A DNA stretch of 64,000 bases from Stereum hirsutum FP-91666 SS1 (Eukaryota > Basidiomycota > Agaricomycetes > Russulales > Stereaceae): assembly GCF_000264905.1 (NCBI RefSeq), contig NW_006763150.1, positions 616,093 through 680,092 on the forward strand, in the 5' to 3' direction. Made by a program: the position numbers and the translations under genes. Positions 23,976-34,302 of this stretch are shown here, piece by piece; position 1 is the stretch's first letter, and each line of letters starts with the position of its first letter. A model generated the notes under the pieces. The model searched no databases. It was given only the letters and a program-made list of their open reading frames with translations, and was not told the DNA's origin.

Positions 23976-26474
23976 ATGAAGCTTGCTAGGATGGGCGACA
24001 TCTTTCTCCACAAATCCCTCGCCATGCGCTACATCGTCCTTCCCATATCCGTAATCGCCCTTCTATGGACATTGCAGTCGTTCTCTTACTCTGACCCAGC
24101 ATCCTCATCGTTCCCTGCCTCTGCTATGGTCCCCTTCTTCAACCCGGATGCTGCATCACTCCGGCCTGCGTATGACCCACCAAAATCGTGGCAGGACGCG
24201 GCGCAGCAGGTCAAGCAAGCGTTCCTGTACTCCTATCATGGGTACGAGAAATACGCGATACCGCACGACGAAGTTATGCCGCTCTCAAGGGCAGGCGTCG
24301 ATAAGTGCGTAAATTAATACAGACAGTTGTCGTAGGTTTGTGGCGATGGCTTATTGACTGAATGGCATCAAGTTTCAATGGTTGGGGCATTGATTTCTAC
24401 GATGCGCTGGACACCATGATTCTCATGAACACGACGGAAGAATTCGATCGTGCGATGTTCAATATCCAACAAGCAGATTTTTATCTGCCTCCAGTGCGTT
24501 TCTTACACTTGCGCGGCTCCTACTCCGTTCATAGACTGAATATGCACATTGAACAGGAACGCAATGCACTGTTCTTCGAAACTGTCATTCGCCATCTCGG
24601 TGGTCTTCTCTCTGCGTATGCTATGACCGGCCACGAACTACTGCTAGAAAAAGCAGATCTCCTCGGCCGTCTATTATCTCCCGTATTCGAGACACGGAGC
24701 GGCCTTCCTTATTACGATGTCAACACTGTCACGTATGTACACTTGTCACTATCTACACTCGTGAAACCTGACAAATCTCTCTCCTTTTTTTGACAGAGGC
24801 GAGACTAGGCGGAATCCAGACGGATATCTAGCAGAATTGGCCAGCTGCCAACCAGAATACACCTATCTTGCGAAGATTACGGGCAAGCCAGAATACTATA
24901 ATCATGTGAGTCCGCAGTCAATTCAGTCACTGCGCTTCATGCTACATCAGAAACCGACGAGAGTTAGTTTACTGATTCTAAATGCTCGCATCGTATAGGT
25001 CAAGAAAATCTGGCAGACTCTCGACCGAGCCGGCACATCGCAATTCGGTGGCATGCTACCCACGCATTGGAATTTGACCACAGGCCAACCTCTTGATTGT
25101 AAGTGCCACTCGTAGCAGTGACGAGGTTATCGCGCGCACGAAAACTCACAATGCTGTCCTATCTAGTCCGGTTAACGGTCGGTGGTCAAGCTGATAGTGC
25201 ACACGAGTACCTCTTGAAGCAGTATCTACTCACGGGAAGAACTGACAAAACTGCACTCGAGATGTGTATGTACATCCTTCTTCGTGCACACAATCAATTA
25301 CATTTCGTTTAATGCTGCCGCTTTCTCACTCCTTGATGAACTTTCTACTCGCAGACCTTCGCATGACAACACACGTCATCACCCGAATGCTCTACCTCAC
25401 TCCCAGCCGTCACATCATGTACCCCTCGTCCACCGTCGGCGAAATGCCCCACGACAACCCCGCCCACGACTTCGAACACCTCGACTGTTTCCTCCCCGGC
25501 CTCTTCGCCCTCGGCGCCCATCTCCTCCCCCTCGACAACCTCCACTCCCTTGGCATCGACTTCATGTCCCTCGCCTCTGACCTCCCAGCCGAGAACCGCA
25601 AAAACTACGAGCTGCTGTCAAAATACAAGCTCAGCGACGTCCACATGTGGGCCGCGAAGGGCATGGCGGAGGCCTGCACCGTTATGTATTTCGATCAGCC
25701 GACGGGGTTGAGTCCGGATATCGTGTTGATGAATCAGGTGCCGACGCCGGTGCTTTGGGTGAAGGAGCTGGAGAGGTGGAAGGAGGGGAGGTGGAATGGG
25801 AATCCGCCTGGGGTGGATGCTATTAAGCCGAGGCCGCATTTGTCAGGGAGGAAGAGACCAAATAAGGATTATGGGGTGAGGTCGACGGGGTATGAGTTGA
25901 GGCCGGAGGTGAGTTTGACAGTTCATTGCGGAGGATGGCTTTATAGCGAGGCGAGCTTGTTTGCTGATGGAGTGGTGGTTGCGTTTTGTGATTTGTCATG
26001 TAGACGATTGAGTCGTTGTGGTATTTGTATCGGATAACGGGAGAGGAGAAGTGGAGGAAGTATGGGTGGGAGATCTTCCAAGCTATTGAGGCGAACACGA
26101 AGACGCAAGTAGGGTACTGCTCGATCGAGAACGTCGAGATTTCACCACCACGGAAGAAGGACTCGAGCCCAAGGTTTGTGAAATATGTAATCCTTACTGA
26201 TGCCTGGCCACTGACTGGTCCTTTTTTTTCGTCGTTCTGCCTGACAGTTATTTCCTGGCTGAGACGTACGTTCTTCTGAACCTCGTTCGCCACGTATCCT
26301 ACTTGGTGCTCACGATTTTGTCCATGGTTTGTTTTTAGGCTGAAGTATCTGTACCTGCTATTCGACGACGAAGACCATTACCCACTCGATAAATGGGTAC
26401 TCAACACCGAAGCACATCCGCTGCCTGTCTTCCAGTGGACACAAGAGGAAAAAGAGAAGTTCGGCATTCCTTAA
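23976..26474 (+). CDS. GH47 class I alpha-1,2-mannosidase
   Basis: Trims alpha-1,2-linked mannose from N-glycans in the ER or Golgi. The N-terminus is a type II anchor ([20 protein letters not shown]) followed by a Ser/Pro stem and the catalytic domain: [40 protein letters not shown], then [20 protein letters not shown] with the catalytic-acid Glu of [24 protein letters not shown] carries the second acidic residue. The conserved disulphide cysteines are in [12 protein letters not shown] and [26 protein letters not shown] has the third acidic residue, and [10 protein letters not shown] near the end has the Ca-binding Thr. About ten exons with 50-80-nt introns are used. The frame's first ATG is 23976; the ATG at 24024, just before the anchor, is an alternative start. 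Whether it acts in ER or Golgi cannot be decided. Confidence 0.92.
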
Positions 26475-27125
26475 GAACCTCTTCACTACTTTTGGACCTT
26501 CACCCATCCTTGTGTATATCATCGTACCACACGTCGTATCCTAGCTCTCTCACAACATATCACATGCGCTCCCCCGCCGCAGTCCACGATTCGGATATAC
26601 CTGCCCCCCCTGTTGTCTACTCTGTAACTTATCACGCACATGACGGGCAGCCTCAGATTGCAAGAGCATAGACTACTTTTTATCTATTTACTTACCTTTT
26701 TCACTACTTATGGATTGTACTCGACTGTGTCTTTGTCAATGCCATTGACGGTGACAACGCCTGTTTTCTAAGGTGTGCGGATAAACTGTGAATTATTGGG
26801 TCGGATAGGCATCAGATCGTACTAGTGCATTACGGGCGTAGATTCCGAGGCAGAAAGCTGTGTATGAGTTTGGGGTATATACAGGAGTCCAACTCGACTG
26901 ATGCTATATCGGTGATGACACAGTGACAAGTGTGGTACAGTAACTTTAAGTATGGTCCGTACGGTGAAGCAGAGCAGGGGACTGACAGCTAATAGACAAC
27001 AAACAAAAGACATCGACTATCCTACACACAAAAACAACGTCGTATTTCTTTCTCGTACCGCTAGCAACGAGCTCAGAAGCCACCTCTACACGCTCTTAGG
27101 ACTCCCGGCCAATACGAATAATCGT
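26475..27125. other. Convergent 3' region
   Basis: About 650 bp between the 3' ends of the mannosidase (+) and the small heat-shock gene (-). No gene, repeat or RNA is seen. Confidence 0.5.
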
Positions 27126-27818
27126 TCACAAAATCGGAATCTTCGTCGTCCCCTCCGCCGCCTTCGGGATCCTCAGCGTAAGCACCCCATGGTCCAAATT
27201 CGCCTGCACGTTCTTCGCGTCCACCGGGCGCGGAAGCCAGACGGTACGTGAGAACGCAGAACGGCTTGTCCCGACGAAATCGTTGAGAGCCTTATTAGTA
27301 GAGATTTGTTGGTCGGCCTCGGTGGGTTTGGTGGCGACGGTGTTGGTGTTGGTGTTGGTGTCTGTGGTGCCTGTGGGTAGGACGGCGTAAGTCAGCAACT
27401 GACTCTAGATTGGCTGTATAGTTGAGAAAGAAAGAGAAAGCTTACCTCGAGCACCGTCCTTCGAAGGAGTAGAACTCGCATCCTGTCCTTGTCCCTCAAC
27501 CCCCCTCCCAAACCTCCTAACCGACCTCCCCTCAATCGTCAGACTCCTCCCCGCATCCCCAATCCTCACATCCACATCCTCCTTCCTCACACCCGGCAAC
27601 TCCGCCTCGACGACATAATGGTCTCCTTCCTCGTTGATCTCGACGGCGGGGCTGCGCAGACGACGCGTGGGGCCCTCGAAGAGGAAGGGTTCGGAGTTGT
27701 TGAGGCTGTTGGTTGGTGTTTGACGAGAAGGGGATTGTGCGAGTTGGCGTGGACGGGGGGAGGGGAAGGGGTCGTCGAGGATTTGGAAGAAGGGGTGGAA
27801 GAAGGCGTTGAATGACAT
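27126..27818 (-). CDS. Small heat-shock protein (Hsp20/alpha-crystallin)
   Basis: A holdase chaperone that binds unfolding proteins in an ATP-independent way. Exon 1 (27818-27446) and exon 2 (27370-27126) are joined across a 75-nt intron, giving about 205 residues. The N-terminal arm has the typical FFHPFFQILDDPF start. The alpha-crystallin domain runs from SPAVEINEEGDHYVVEAELP through GVRKEDVDVRIGDAGRSLTI and a long Gly/Ser/Thr loop, which spans the intron and is longer than in most homologues. It then gives FSRTVWLPRPVDAKNVQANL and DHGVLTLRIPKA, the conserved GVLxLxxPK signature. The C-terminus TTKIPIL holds the I-x-I/V-type anchor. Heat-shock elements and a TATA box lie upstream, indicating heat-shock factor control. 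It lies in tandem with, and downstream of, proteasome subunit Rpt4. Confidence 0.93.
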
Positions 27819-27820
27819 TG

Positions 27821-27872
27821 TGGTGGTGGTGGTGGTGGTGAGTAGTGGTGAGTAGTGGTGAGTAGTGGTAGT
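27821..27872. repeat. TGG microsatellite and 10-bp tandem repeat in the hsp20 leader
   Basis: Directly 5' of the hsp20 start codon, about seven TGG units are followed by three copies of a 10-base unit (AGTAGTGGTG, + strand). On the coding strand this makes a CCA/ACTACTCACC-rich 5' untranslated leader. Confidence 0.85.
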
Positions 27873-27950
27873 TTATAGTGTTTGAGTGTTCGAGTGTAGA
27901 AAAGTGGTGAATATGAACTTGTCTGTACTAGCAAACCCACCAGTCCTACC

Positions 27951-27960
27951 ATATTTTATA
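27951..27960 (-). promoter_or_regulatory. TATA box of the hsp20 gene
   Basis: The - strand reads TATAAAATAT here, about 135 bp upstream of the hsp20 ATG and on the gene's own strand. It lies between the start codon and the heat-shock elements. Confidence 0.6.
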
Positions 27961-28112
27961 CCAAAACCACGAACCCCCATCCAGAACACTCGCGAATGGT
28001 CATCATCCAGAGATGAGTCAGCGTCCCTCTTGCCTTCTTACGATGACTCCAGTCCGACGTCAGAAATGCTCGAGAGCAATATTGGTGAAGGCGGAGACCC
28101 CAGCACAGGGTA

Positions 28113-28148
28113 GAAAGTTCGAGAATTTGAAATTCCAGAACATTCGAA
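28113..28148. promoter_or_regulatory. Twin heat-shock element array
   Basis: Two perfect three-unit heat-shock elements lie side by side: GAA-nn-TTC-nn-GAA at 28113-28125 and TTC-nn-GAA-nn-TTC at 28133-28145. Each keeps the exact 5-bp pitch needed by heat-shock factor trimers. They are about 155 bp upstream of the hsp20 TATA box. A further two-unit GAA-nn-TTC occurs near 28315, and an AGGGG stress-type motif near 28374. Confidence 0.8.
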
Positions 28149-28531
28149 CACGCCCACGCCACACACCCAGCACACACCCATCTCGCGCCACACCACCAGG
28201 TGACCACCCGTGGCTCAATTCGCCTCTAAAATTCAAAAGGTTAAAACCTGTCAAGTGCCAATGGTTCTCCATAGACATAGAACACGAGAACGCGATGACA
28301 GCGCCGTTGGTGAGGAAAGTTCAGTGCGCGATGTTAAAACAAGATGAAGATGGAAGAACCACCATGAGACTCAAGGGGAAGTTGACCTGACGGTTCACAA
28401 GCTGAGCCTAGAGTGGGGACGGCGCATTCTTCGCACGAATCGTTTCCACTTCATCAAATACTGGCTGTATCATAATACACAAACACAAAACGGAGGAGAG
28501 AAACACAGTCAGGAAGAAAGAAAGGCAAAGA

Positions 28532-30258
28532 TCATGCAGTGAACTCCAATTTCGCTGTAAATTCCGAGAATAGGGGCGTTAGTCCATGGCCACTGAACGA
28601 GTCGCAACAGCAAGGGGAAAAAAGGAGGGGGAGAGGATGAGACGTACTCTCGTGTTTCTTCGCCTCTGCGACCTTCCGTGCTGCCTTCGTCAGATCCTCC
28701 TGTTGTACAAAATCCCTACAAACACAACACCCAGAAAATCAGATCCCCACCTCGCATGCATATCCATCTCAAAACAAGGAAAAGGAGAGAACCACCCACC
28801 GATCATCCCGAATCGCGAACATCCCCGCCTCCGTGACCACATTCCTCAAATCCGCCCCATTAAACGCATCCGTCAACTTCACGATCGCCTCATAATCGAT
28901 ATCCCCATGCTTGTTCACCGGATTCGAATGAATCTTGAGGATCTCGAGCCGGGCTTGTTCGTTCGGCAGCGGGACTTCGATCTTGCGGTCGAGACGGCCT
29001 GGACGGAGGAGGGCGGGGTCCAATGTGTCTGGACGGTTGGTGGCCATGATGAGCTTTGTGCGGCCGAGGGAGTCGAAACCGTCCATTTGGTTTAGGAGCT
29101 GTGTTTGTGGAGGAGAGGGGTTGGGCCACATTGACTTATTTAGCGCCACGCCACACGGAAACAGCTTAGGACGGTTAAACACACCTCCATCAAAGTCCTT
29201 TGAATCTCCCTGTCCGCACTCGTCCCCTCACTGAACCTCCTCCCGCCAATCGCATCGATCTCATCCATAAAAATCACACAGGGCTCGTGATCCCTCGCGT
29301 ACCCGAACATCTCCCTCACCACGCGCGCGGACTCGCCGATGTACTTGTCGACGATGGCCGACGAGACGACTTTGAGGAAGTTCGTCTGCATGGTGGCGGC
29401 GACGGCGCGCGCGAGGAGGGTCTTGCCTGTTCCGGGGGGACCGTAGAGGAGGACGCCTTTGGGGGGTTTGATGCCTACGCGTTGGAAGAGTTCGGGGTTG
29501 AGCAGGGGGAGTTCGATGACCTGATCACCACGCATGCATACAATTGAGCGAGAAGTGAGAAGTGAGAAGTGAGTGGCTAGGAGAGGGTGGACGAGCAGCG
29601 TACCTCTCGGAGTTCTCGTACTTGCTCGCCCAGACCGCCGATACCTGCGAACGTAGCCCCTCCTGGGTCCTCGAGACTCATCTTGTAGACCATGGGGTCG
29701 ACTTCTCGTGGGAGGATGCGCATGATGGTGAGCGTGGTCATGTCGAGACTGACGCGGGTGCCTGCTTTGAGCTTCGCGGCGGTGAGGGCGGGGCGGTAGG
29801 AGACGACGTATCGGGGGCCGGAGGATGCTTTGACGATGACTGCATTCATGCGAGTTGTTAAGGGTATTTCAGAGGAGGAAGGAGGGAGAAGACGGACATC
29901 GTTCGTCGTCTAGTTGTTTCATGACTTCGCCGATGATTTGGCCGACGGACTGGACGGCCTTGATGTCATCCTCCGTCTTCTCGTAGTCCTTCTGCAGGTC
30001 CTTTAACGAGAACCTTACTATGTAGAGTCGATAGCATGGCAATTAGCATGCAGTTCCTTGATGAATAACAGATAACAAAGAACATACGCGTCTTCAACGT
30101 CTGGCTGCTGTTCTCATGGTTCCGCATTTTCTGTACAGAGGTATGAGTACTTCAACATGATTATCTACAGGAGGTGAACTGACGTCGCGGTATGCTTTGA
30201 GCGCGTTCTGTCTGCGCTCGTCCATTGCGCCAGAGGATGTTGAGGCCTGTCCGTCCAT
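28532..30258 (-). CDS. RPT4: 26S proteasome regulatory ATPase Rpt4
   Basis: One of six AAA+ ATPases of the 19S base that unfold substrates and open the 20S gate. The chain runs from [20 protein letters not shown] at 30258 through a coiled-coil segment ([17 protein letters not shown]) and OB fold ([20 protein letters not shown]) to [20 protein letters not shown], characteristic of Rpt4. The Walker A is GPPGTGKT, Walker [12 protein letters not shown], with [20 protein letters not shown], sensor 1 [20 protein letters not shown] and the downstream [20 protein letters not shown]. The final short exon reads KLEFTA and the stop, spliced across an intron at about 28557-28648. The last residues lack the HbYX motif, as expected for Rpt4. 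About eight exons. An in-frame ATG lies farther upstream (30330) but adds only weakly family-like residues. Confidence 0.95.
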
Positions 30259-30398
30259 CGTCGTTCGGAGTGATGTGCAGAGCAGGAGAGTTGGTGAAGG
30301 CGAAGTGGCAAGTGCGAGACGCGTCAGCACGCGCGACGCGTAAGCGTGCCACTGAGAGCTGTTGTGGTCGTTTGTAGCAAAGGGGAACCGATCACATC

Positions 30399-30482
30399 GG
30401 CCTGGTGGTCTAGTAGTATGATTCCTTCTTAGGGCTTAACGGCATTTGGAGGAGGTCCCGGGTTCAATTCCCGGCCAGGCCC
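30399..30482 (+). tRNA. tRNA-Pro (AGG anticodon) with a 12-nt intron
   Basis: The acceptor stem GGCCTGG (30399-30405) pairs with CCAGGCC (30475-30481), with C as discriminator. The A box region is TGGTCTAGTAGTATGA. The anticodon stem CCTTC (30424-30428) pairs with GGAGG (30448-30452) with one G-T pair. The anticodon AGG is at 30431-30433. A 12-nt insertion (30435-30446) sits one base 3' of the anticodon, the canonical place for eukaryotic tRNA introns. The T arm CCGGG-TTCAATT-CCCGG is perfect. The gene stands alone in the divergent spacer between Rpt4 and Ntr1. Confidence 0.95.
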
Positions 30483-30499
30483 GTGAGCTAGCCAGTTGG

Positions 30500-30506
30500 T
30501 TTTTTT
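30500..30506 (+). terminator. RNA polymerase III terminator
   Basis: A run of seven T residues lies 17 bp beyond the 3' end of the tRNA-Pro gene, a standard Pol III stop signal. Confidence 0.8.
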
Positions 30507-30831
30507 GTGGACGGTGCGTCATGGTGGATCTGGGGTGGTTGTGCGTGGGACGCGAGGCGGGTTCTGGCCCAGGCCGTGGGTCTAAAGAGGGCCTGACGAT
30601 TTCCAATTGTGGGTCGTCGCTCCCGCCAGTCTCGACCGTCCAATGAGCGCGCTGGCTAGAACGCAGAGGATATCAGGCGCGAGCCGCCCCTTTCCATTCC
30701 CCGTTCCAGTCCACGTCCTTCCCCCATCTCTCCCTGCCGCATCCTCCATTGCCTCTTCCCCCCAGGCCCAGATACCCCCAACACTAAACACTATCACACG
30801 TACACATCAACACACGCTAACGTACATAATC

Positions 30832-33800
30832 ATGGCCCGTCGCAAACGCGCGTTCATGGACGACGGCGATTCAGACTCTTCTCCCGACTCCGACGACGGC
30901 GTCGATCAACACGAACACGAGCAGGATCCGGACGAACGCGACGAGCGCGAACTTTTACAGAATCCGTACGGACGCAAGCATAAGCGCATGAAGCGGGACG
31001 GCAGGGAGGATGCCGTCTACGGCGTCTTTGCGGACGATAGTGACGAGGACGAGGGGTTTAGTAAGCGGCCGACGAGGGGAGGGGCAGGCGGAGCAGGGGC
31101 GAGGAAAGAGAAGAGGAGCGACTGGGCAAAGGCGCCGGCGTTCGTGAGCTCGAGCACAAAGGCGCCACCGAAGGCGGACAACGAGAACGGGAACGAGGAC
31201 GGGGCGGAGAAGGGAGAGAAGGTGAGTGGGAGCGGGGAGGGGGACAGTGAGTCTTCGGAGGAGGCGCTGGAGGCGGACGTGGACATGGACAAGCCACCGT
31301 CGCCGCGCGTGCGAGAAGCGGATGACGACGAGGACGACGCAGAATTAGAACAGAGGCCGAGGTTTGGCTTGGGTCGGACGGCCGGGAGAGGCGGTCTAGG
31401 GCTCGGTGCTGCTGCCGCCGCCGCCACAACCACCAGCAAGTCGCCTGCTTCCTCCATGTCTTTTTCGGGCTTCACGAAAGCCGCCCCTGGCTCTTCCACT
31501 CACCCCTCCGCCATCGAACCTACTCCGGTGCCACCGACTACTACTTCCAGTTTGCCGTCCGCTTTTGGAGGCGCTCCCCGCGTTCAGCGTGCTTTCGTGC
31601 GCGATGGCAATGGTATCAAACCCACGGCCAATGGCCATTCCACTTCTCGATCCTCCACCCCTCTACCATCTAATGTCGCTGGCTCCTTTGGTGCCCGCAT
31701 GCTCTCCAAGATGGGGTGGCAGGCCGGTCAGGGTCTAGGTACAACTGGAGAGGGTATCGTCAACCCCGTCGAGTCGAAGCTTCGACCGAAGAATATGGGT
31801 ATCGCCTTCAAAGGCTTCACAGAGCGGACGAAGCAGAGTAAGGAAGAGGCCAGGAGGAGGGGTGAAGCTGTTAGTAGTGACGATGAGGACGCGGGTGGAC
31901 GGAAGGGCAAGAAGGGTGGGAAGAAGGGTGCTAAGGTCACGAAGGAGGGCAAGGAGGAGAAGAGGGAGGATGCTTGGAAGAGACCGAAGAAGGTGAAGAC
32001 AAGGATCGAGCATAAGACTTATGAACAGATCGTCTCCGAGGCTGGAGAGGAGACTGGGCTGTCGGGCATTGGGATCATCATCGATGCGACGGGCGCAACG
32101 GTATGTCCTTCTCCATAGTGTCTCCCGCTCCATACCTCACCTCTAACCTACCGTGCTTTCATTTGGACAAATCTTCTCTTTTACGCCCCAGCCCAGAGAA
32201 GTCTCGTCCATAGCAGAAGTCTCGACGGCTTCCTGGACGCCTTCGACTGACCCTACACGTCTGCCGGAGGTACGATACAATTTACGGGCCATCGTCGACC
32301 ACAGCGTGAGCGAGATAGATAGACTCGCGCGCGAGGCTAGGAAGGGTCGAATACGACAGCAGGCTATCCGCGAAGAGGATGCGAGGCTGAAGAAGAGGGT
32401 CACCGAGGAAGCCGAGCGTATGTCCTCATTATTTTACATTTCGTTCAGCACTGACTTTTTTGTTTATCACTTGCGTATTTTTGTTTTGACATTCGTGGTG
32501 GCGCAGTGATCGCCCGGCTACAACAAGTCCACCTCGTCGTGGATGACATCAAAGTACAGGCGAAAGAGCTCGCGATGATGGACGGGGCGACATTGGAGCC
32601 CTTCGCGCCACATTTCGAGAAACTCTTATCGCAGTTCCCACAAGAGTTTGACCGATACCGGTTGGATTCGATCGTCGTCGCTGCCATCGCCCCCGTCGTA
32701 AGTCTTTCCTCGTCCCTTTCCTTTCCTCTCGCCCACCGTTTCGGAAGTGCATTTACTAATTGTGGGTGGCGTCCTTGGCTCCGTTACTTGGTTTGGAATG
32801 AATAGGTCCGACGAATACTCGCGTATTGGCAACCACTACAAGAACCCACCCTCCTCCTCTCCACATTCCGTTCCTGGCGAAAAGCACTCCGTATCTCCAC
32901 CCCCACCGCAGCCAAATCGCCTTCATCCCAGCTCGACGTCTATGGCACCCGAACCACCACCACCACAACGACGACAGTGCAGAATGCGGAAACGGTCATG
33001 ACGCCGTTCGAGTCGTTACTGTGGACGGTGTGGCTCCCGCACGTCCGGTCCGCATTGAACAATGAGTGGGACGCACGGGACCCTGCGCCGGCTGTGAAGC
33101 TGTACGAGTCCTGGGCGGAGATCTTGCCGGCGTTCGTTAAGGATAATATTCTTGATCAACTTGTACTACCGAAAGTGAAGCGTGCGGTGGCGGATTGGAG
33201 TCCCAGGAAGAACAACAACAAGGTACCTGGCGTCGGTGTGGGTGTGGAGAAGGCCACAGGAGCAGGAGAGGAGGTTACACTGAGGACACTCGTCTTCCCC
33301 TGGCTAGGCCACGTCGGCCTCCGTATGGACGACATCCTCGACGACGCGAAACGGAAACTGAAATCGATGCTGAGACACTGGCGCCCGGGCGAACCGATCC
33401 CGTCCGATCTGAACGACTGGAGGATGTTGTTGGGCGCACAGGTGTGGGATGGACTGGTCGTGAGTTATGTGTTGCCGAAGTTGGGGGCGGAGTTGAGGGA
33501 TGGGTTTGTGGTGAATCCGAGGAGGCAGGAGATGGAGGCGTTGGAGAGGGTGTTGGAGTGGGGTGTTAGTGTTAGCCCGACGAGTTCGAGTGCGAATGGG
33601 AAGGAGGGAGGAGGGAAGGAGGGGCCGTTGGTGAGGGAGAGTATGATGGGGCAGTTGTTGGAGAGGGAGTTTTGGCCGAAGTGGTTGGACGTGTTGCATC
33701 TTTGGTTGGTCCAGGGCGGCGTGCGGCTTGGCGAGGTGGCGGATTGGTTCGAGTGGTGGAGGGGGTGGATGGATCGGGCGTTGGCTGGCCCCGGTGGAAG

Positions 33801-34302
33801 TGGAGGTGAGAAGAAGGGGAAGATGATGGAGGCTGTGGAAGAAGGATTTAGGAAGGGACTGAAGATGATGGATGAGGCGTATAGACTGGGCGACGAGGGC
33901 CGAGCGAACTTGACGAAACCGGACCATCACCGGTCTTCTTCGACGACCGCTGCACAACAGCAGGCACAAGTAGCCGCGGCAGCAGCGAAGAAGAAGGCCA
34001 TCAGGGCGGGGTCACAGCAGCCTCCAGAAGTGACATTCAAGTCGATAGTGGAGGATTATGCGGCGAAACATAATCTGATGGTGATCCCCACCGGTCGTGC
34101 GCACGAGATCTCGAGGATGCCGCTTTATAGGGTCAGCGCGACGGCGGATGGGAAGGGCGGGCTGGTGGTGTATGTGTTTGAGGATGCGGTTTATGCGCCG
34201 GATCCGAATGCGGGTGCGGGTGGTGGGGAGTTTAGGGCGGTTTCGTTGGAGAATATGGTGTTGAGGGCGATGAAGGGGGGTGGCGGGATTGGGACGGGTT
34301 AG
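30832..34302 (+). CDS. G-patch/GCFC splicing factor Ntr1 (TFIP11/Spp382)
   Basis: Recruits and activates the DEAH helicase Prp43 to take apart the post-splicing intron-lariat spliceosome. Four exons (30832-32100, 32192-32417, 32507-32697, 32806-34302) give 3,183 coding bases, about 1,060 residues. The N-terminus is the acidic TIP_N-like region (ELLQNPYGRKHKRMKRDG, YGVFADDSDEDEGF). A Ser/Ala-rich linker leads to the G-patch at about residues 285-330: MLSKMGWQAGQGLGTTGEGI. The GCFC domain follows: LVFPWLGHVGLRMDDILDDA, MLRHWRPGEPIPSDLNDW, REFWPKWLDVLHLWLVQGGV. The C-terminal YRVSATADGKGGLVVYVFED is the family's conserved end. The frame is also open upstream to 30607, but the ATG at 30832 starts the conserved MARRKRAFMDDGDSD-type N-terminus. 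Confidence 0.93.
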
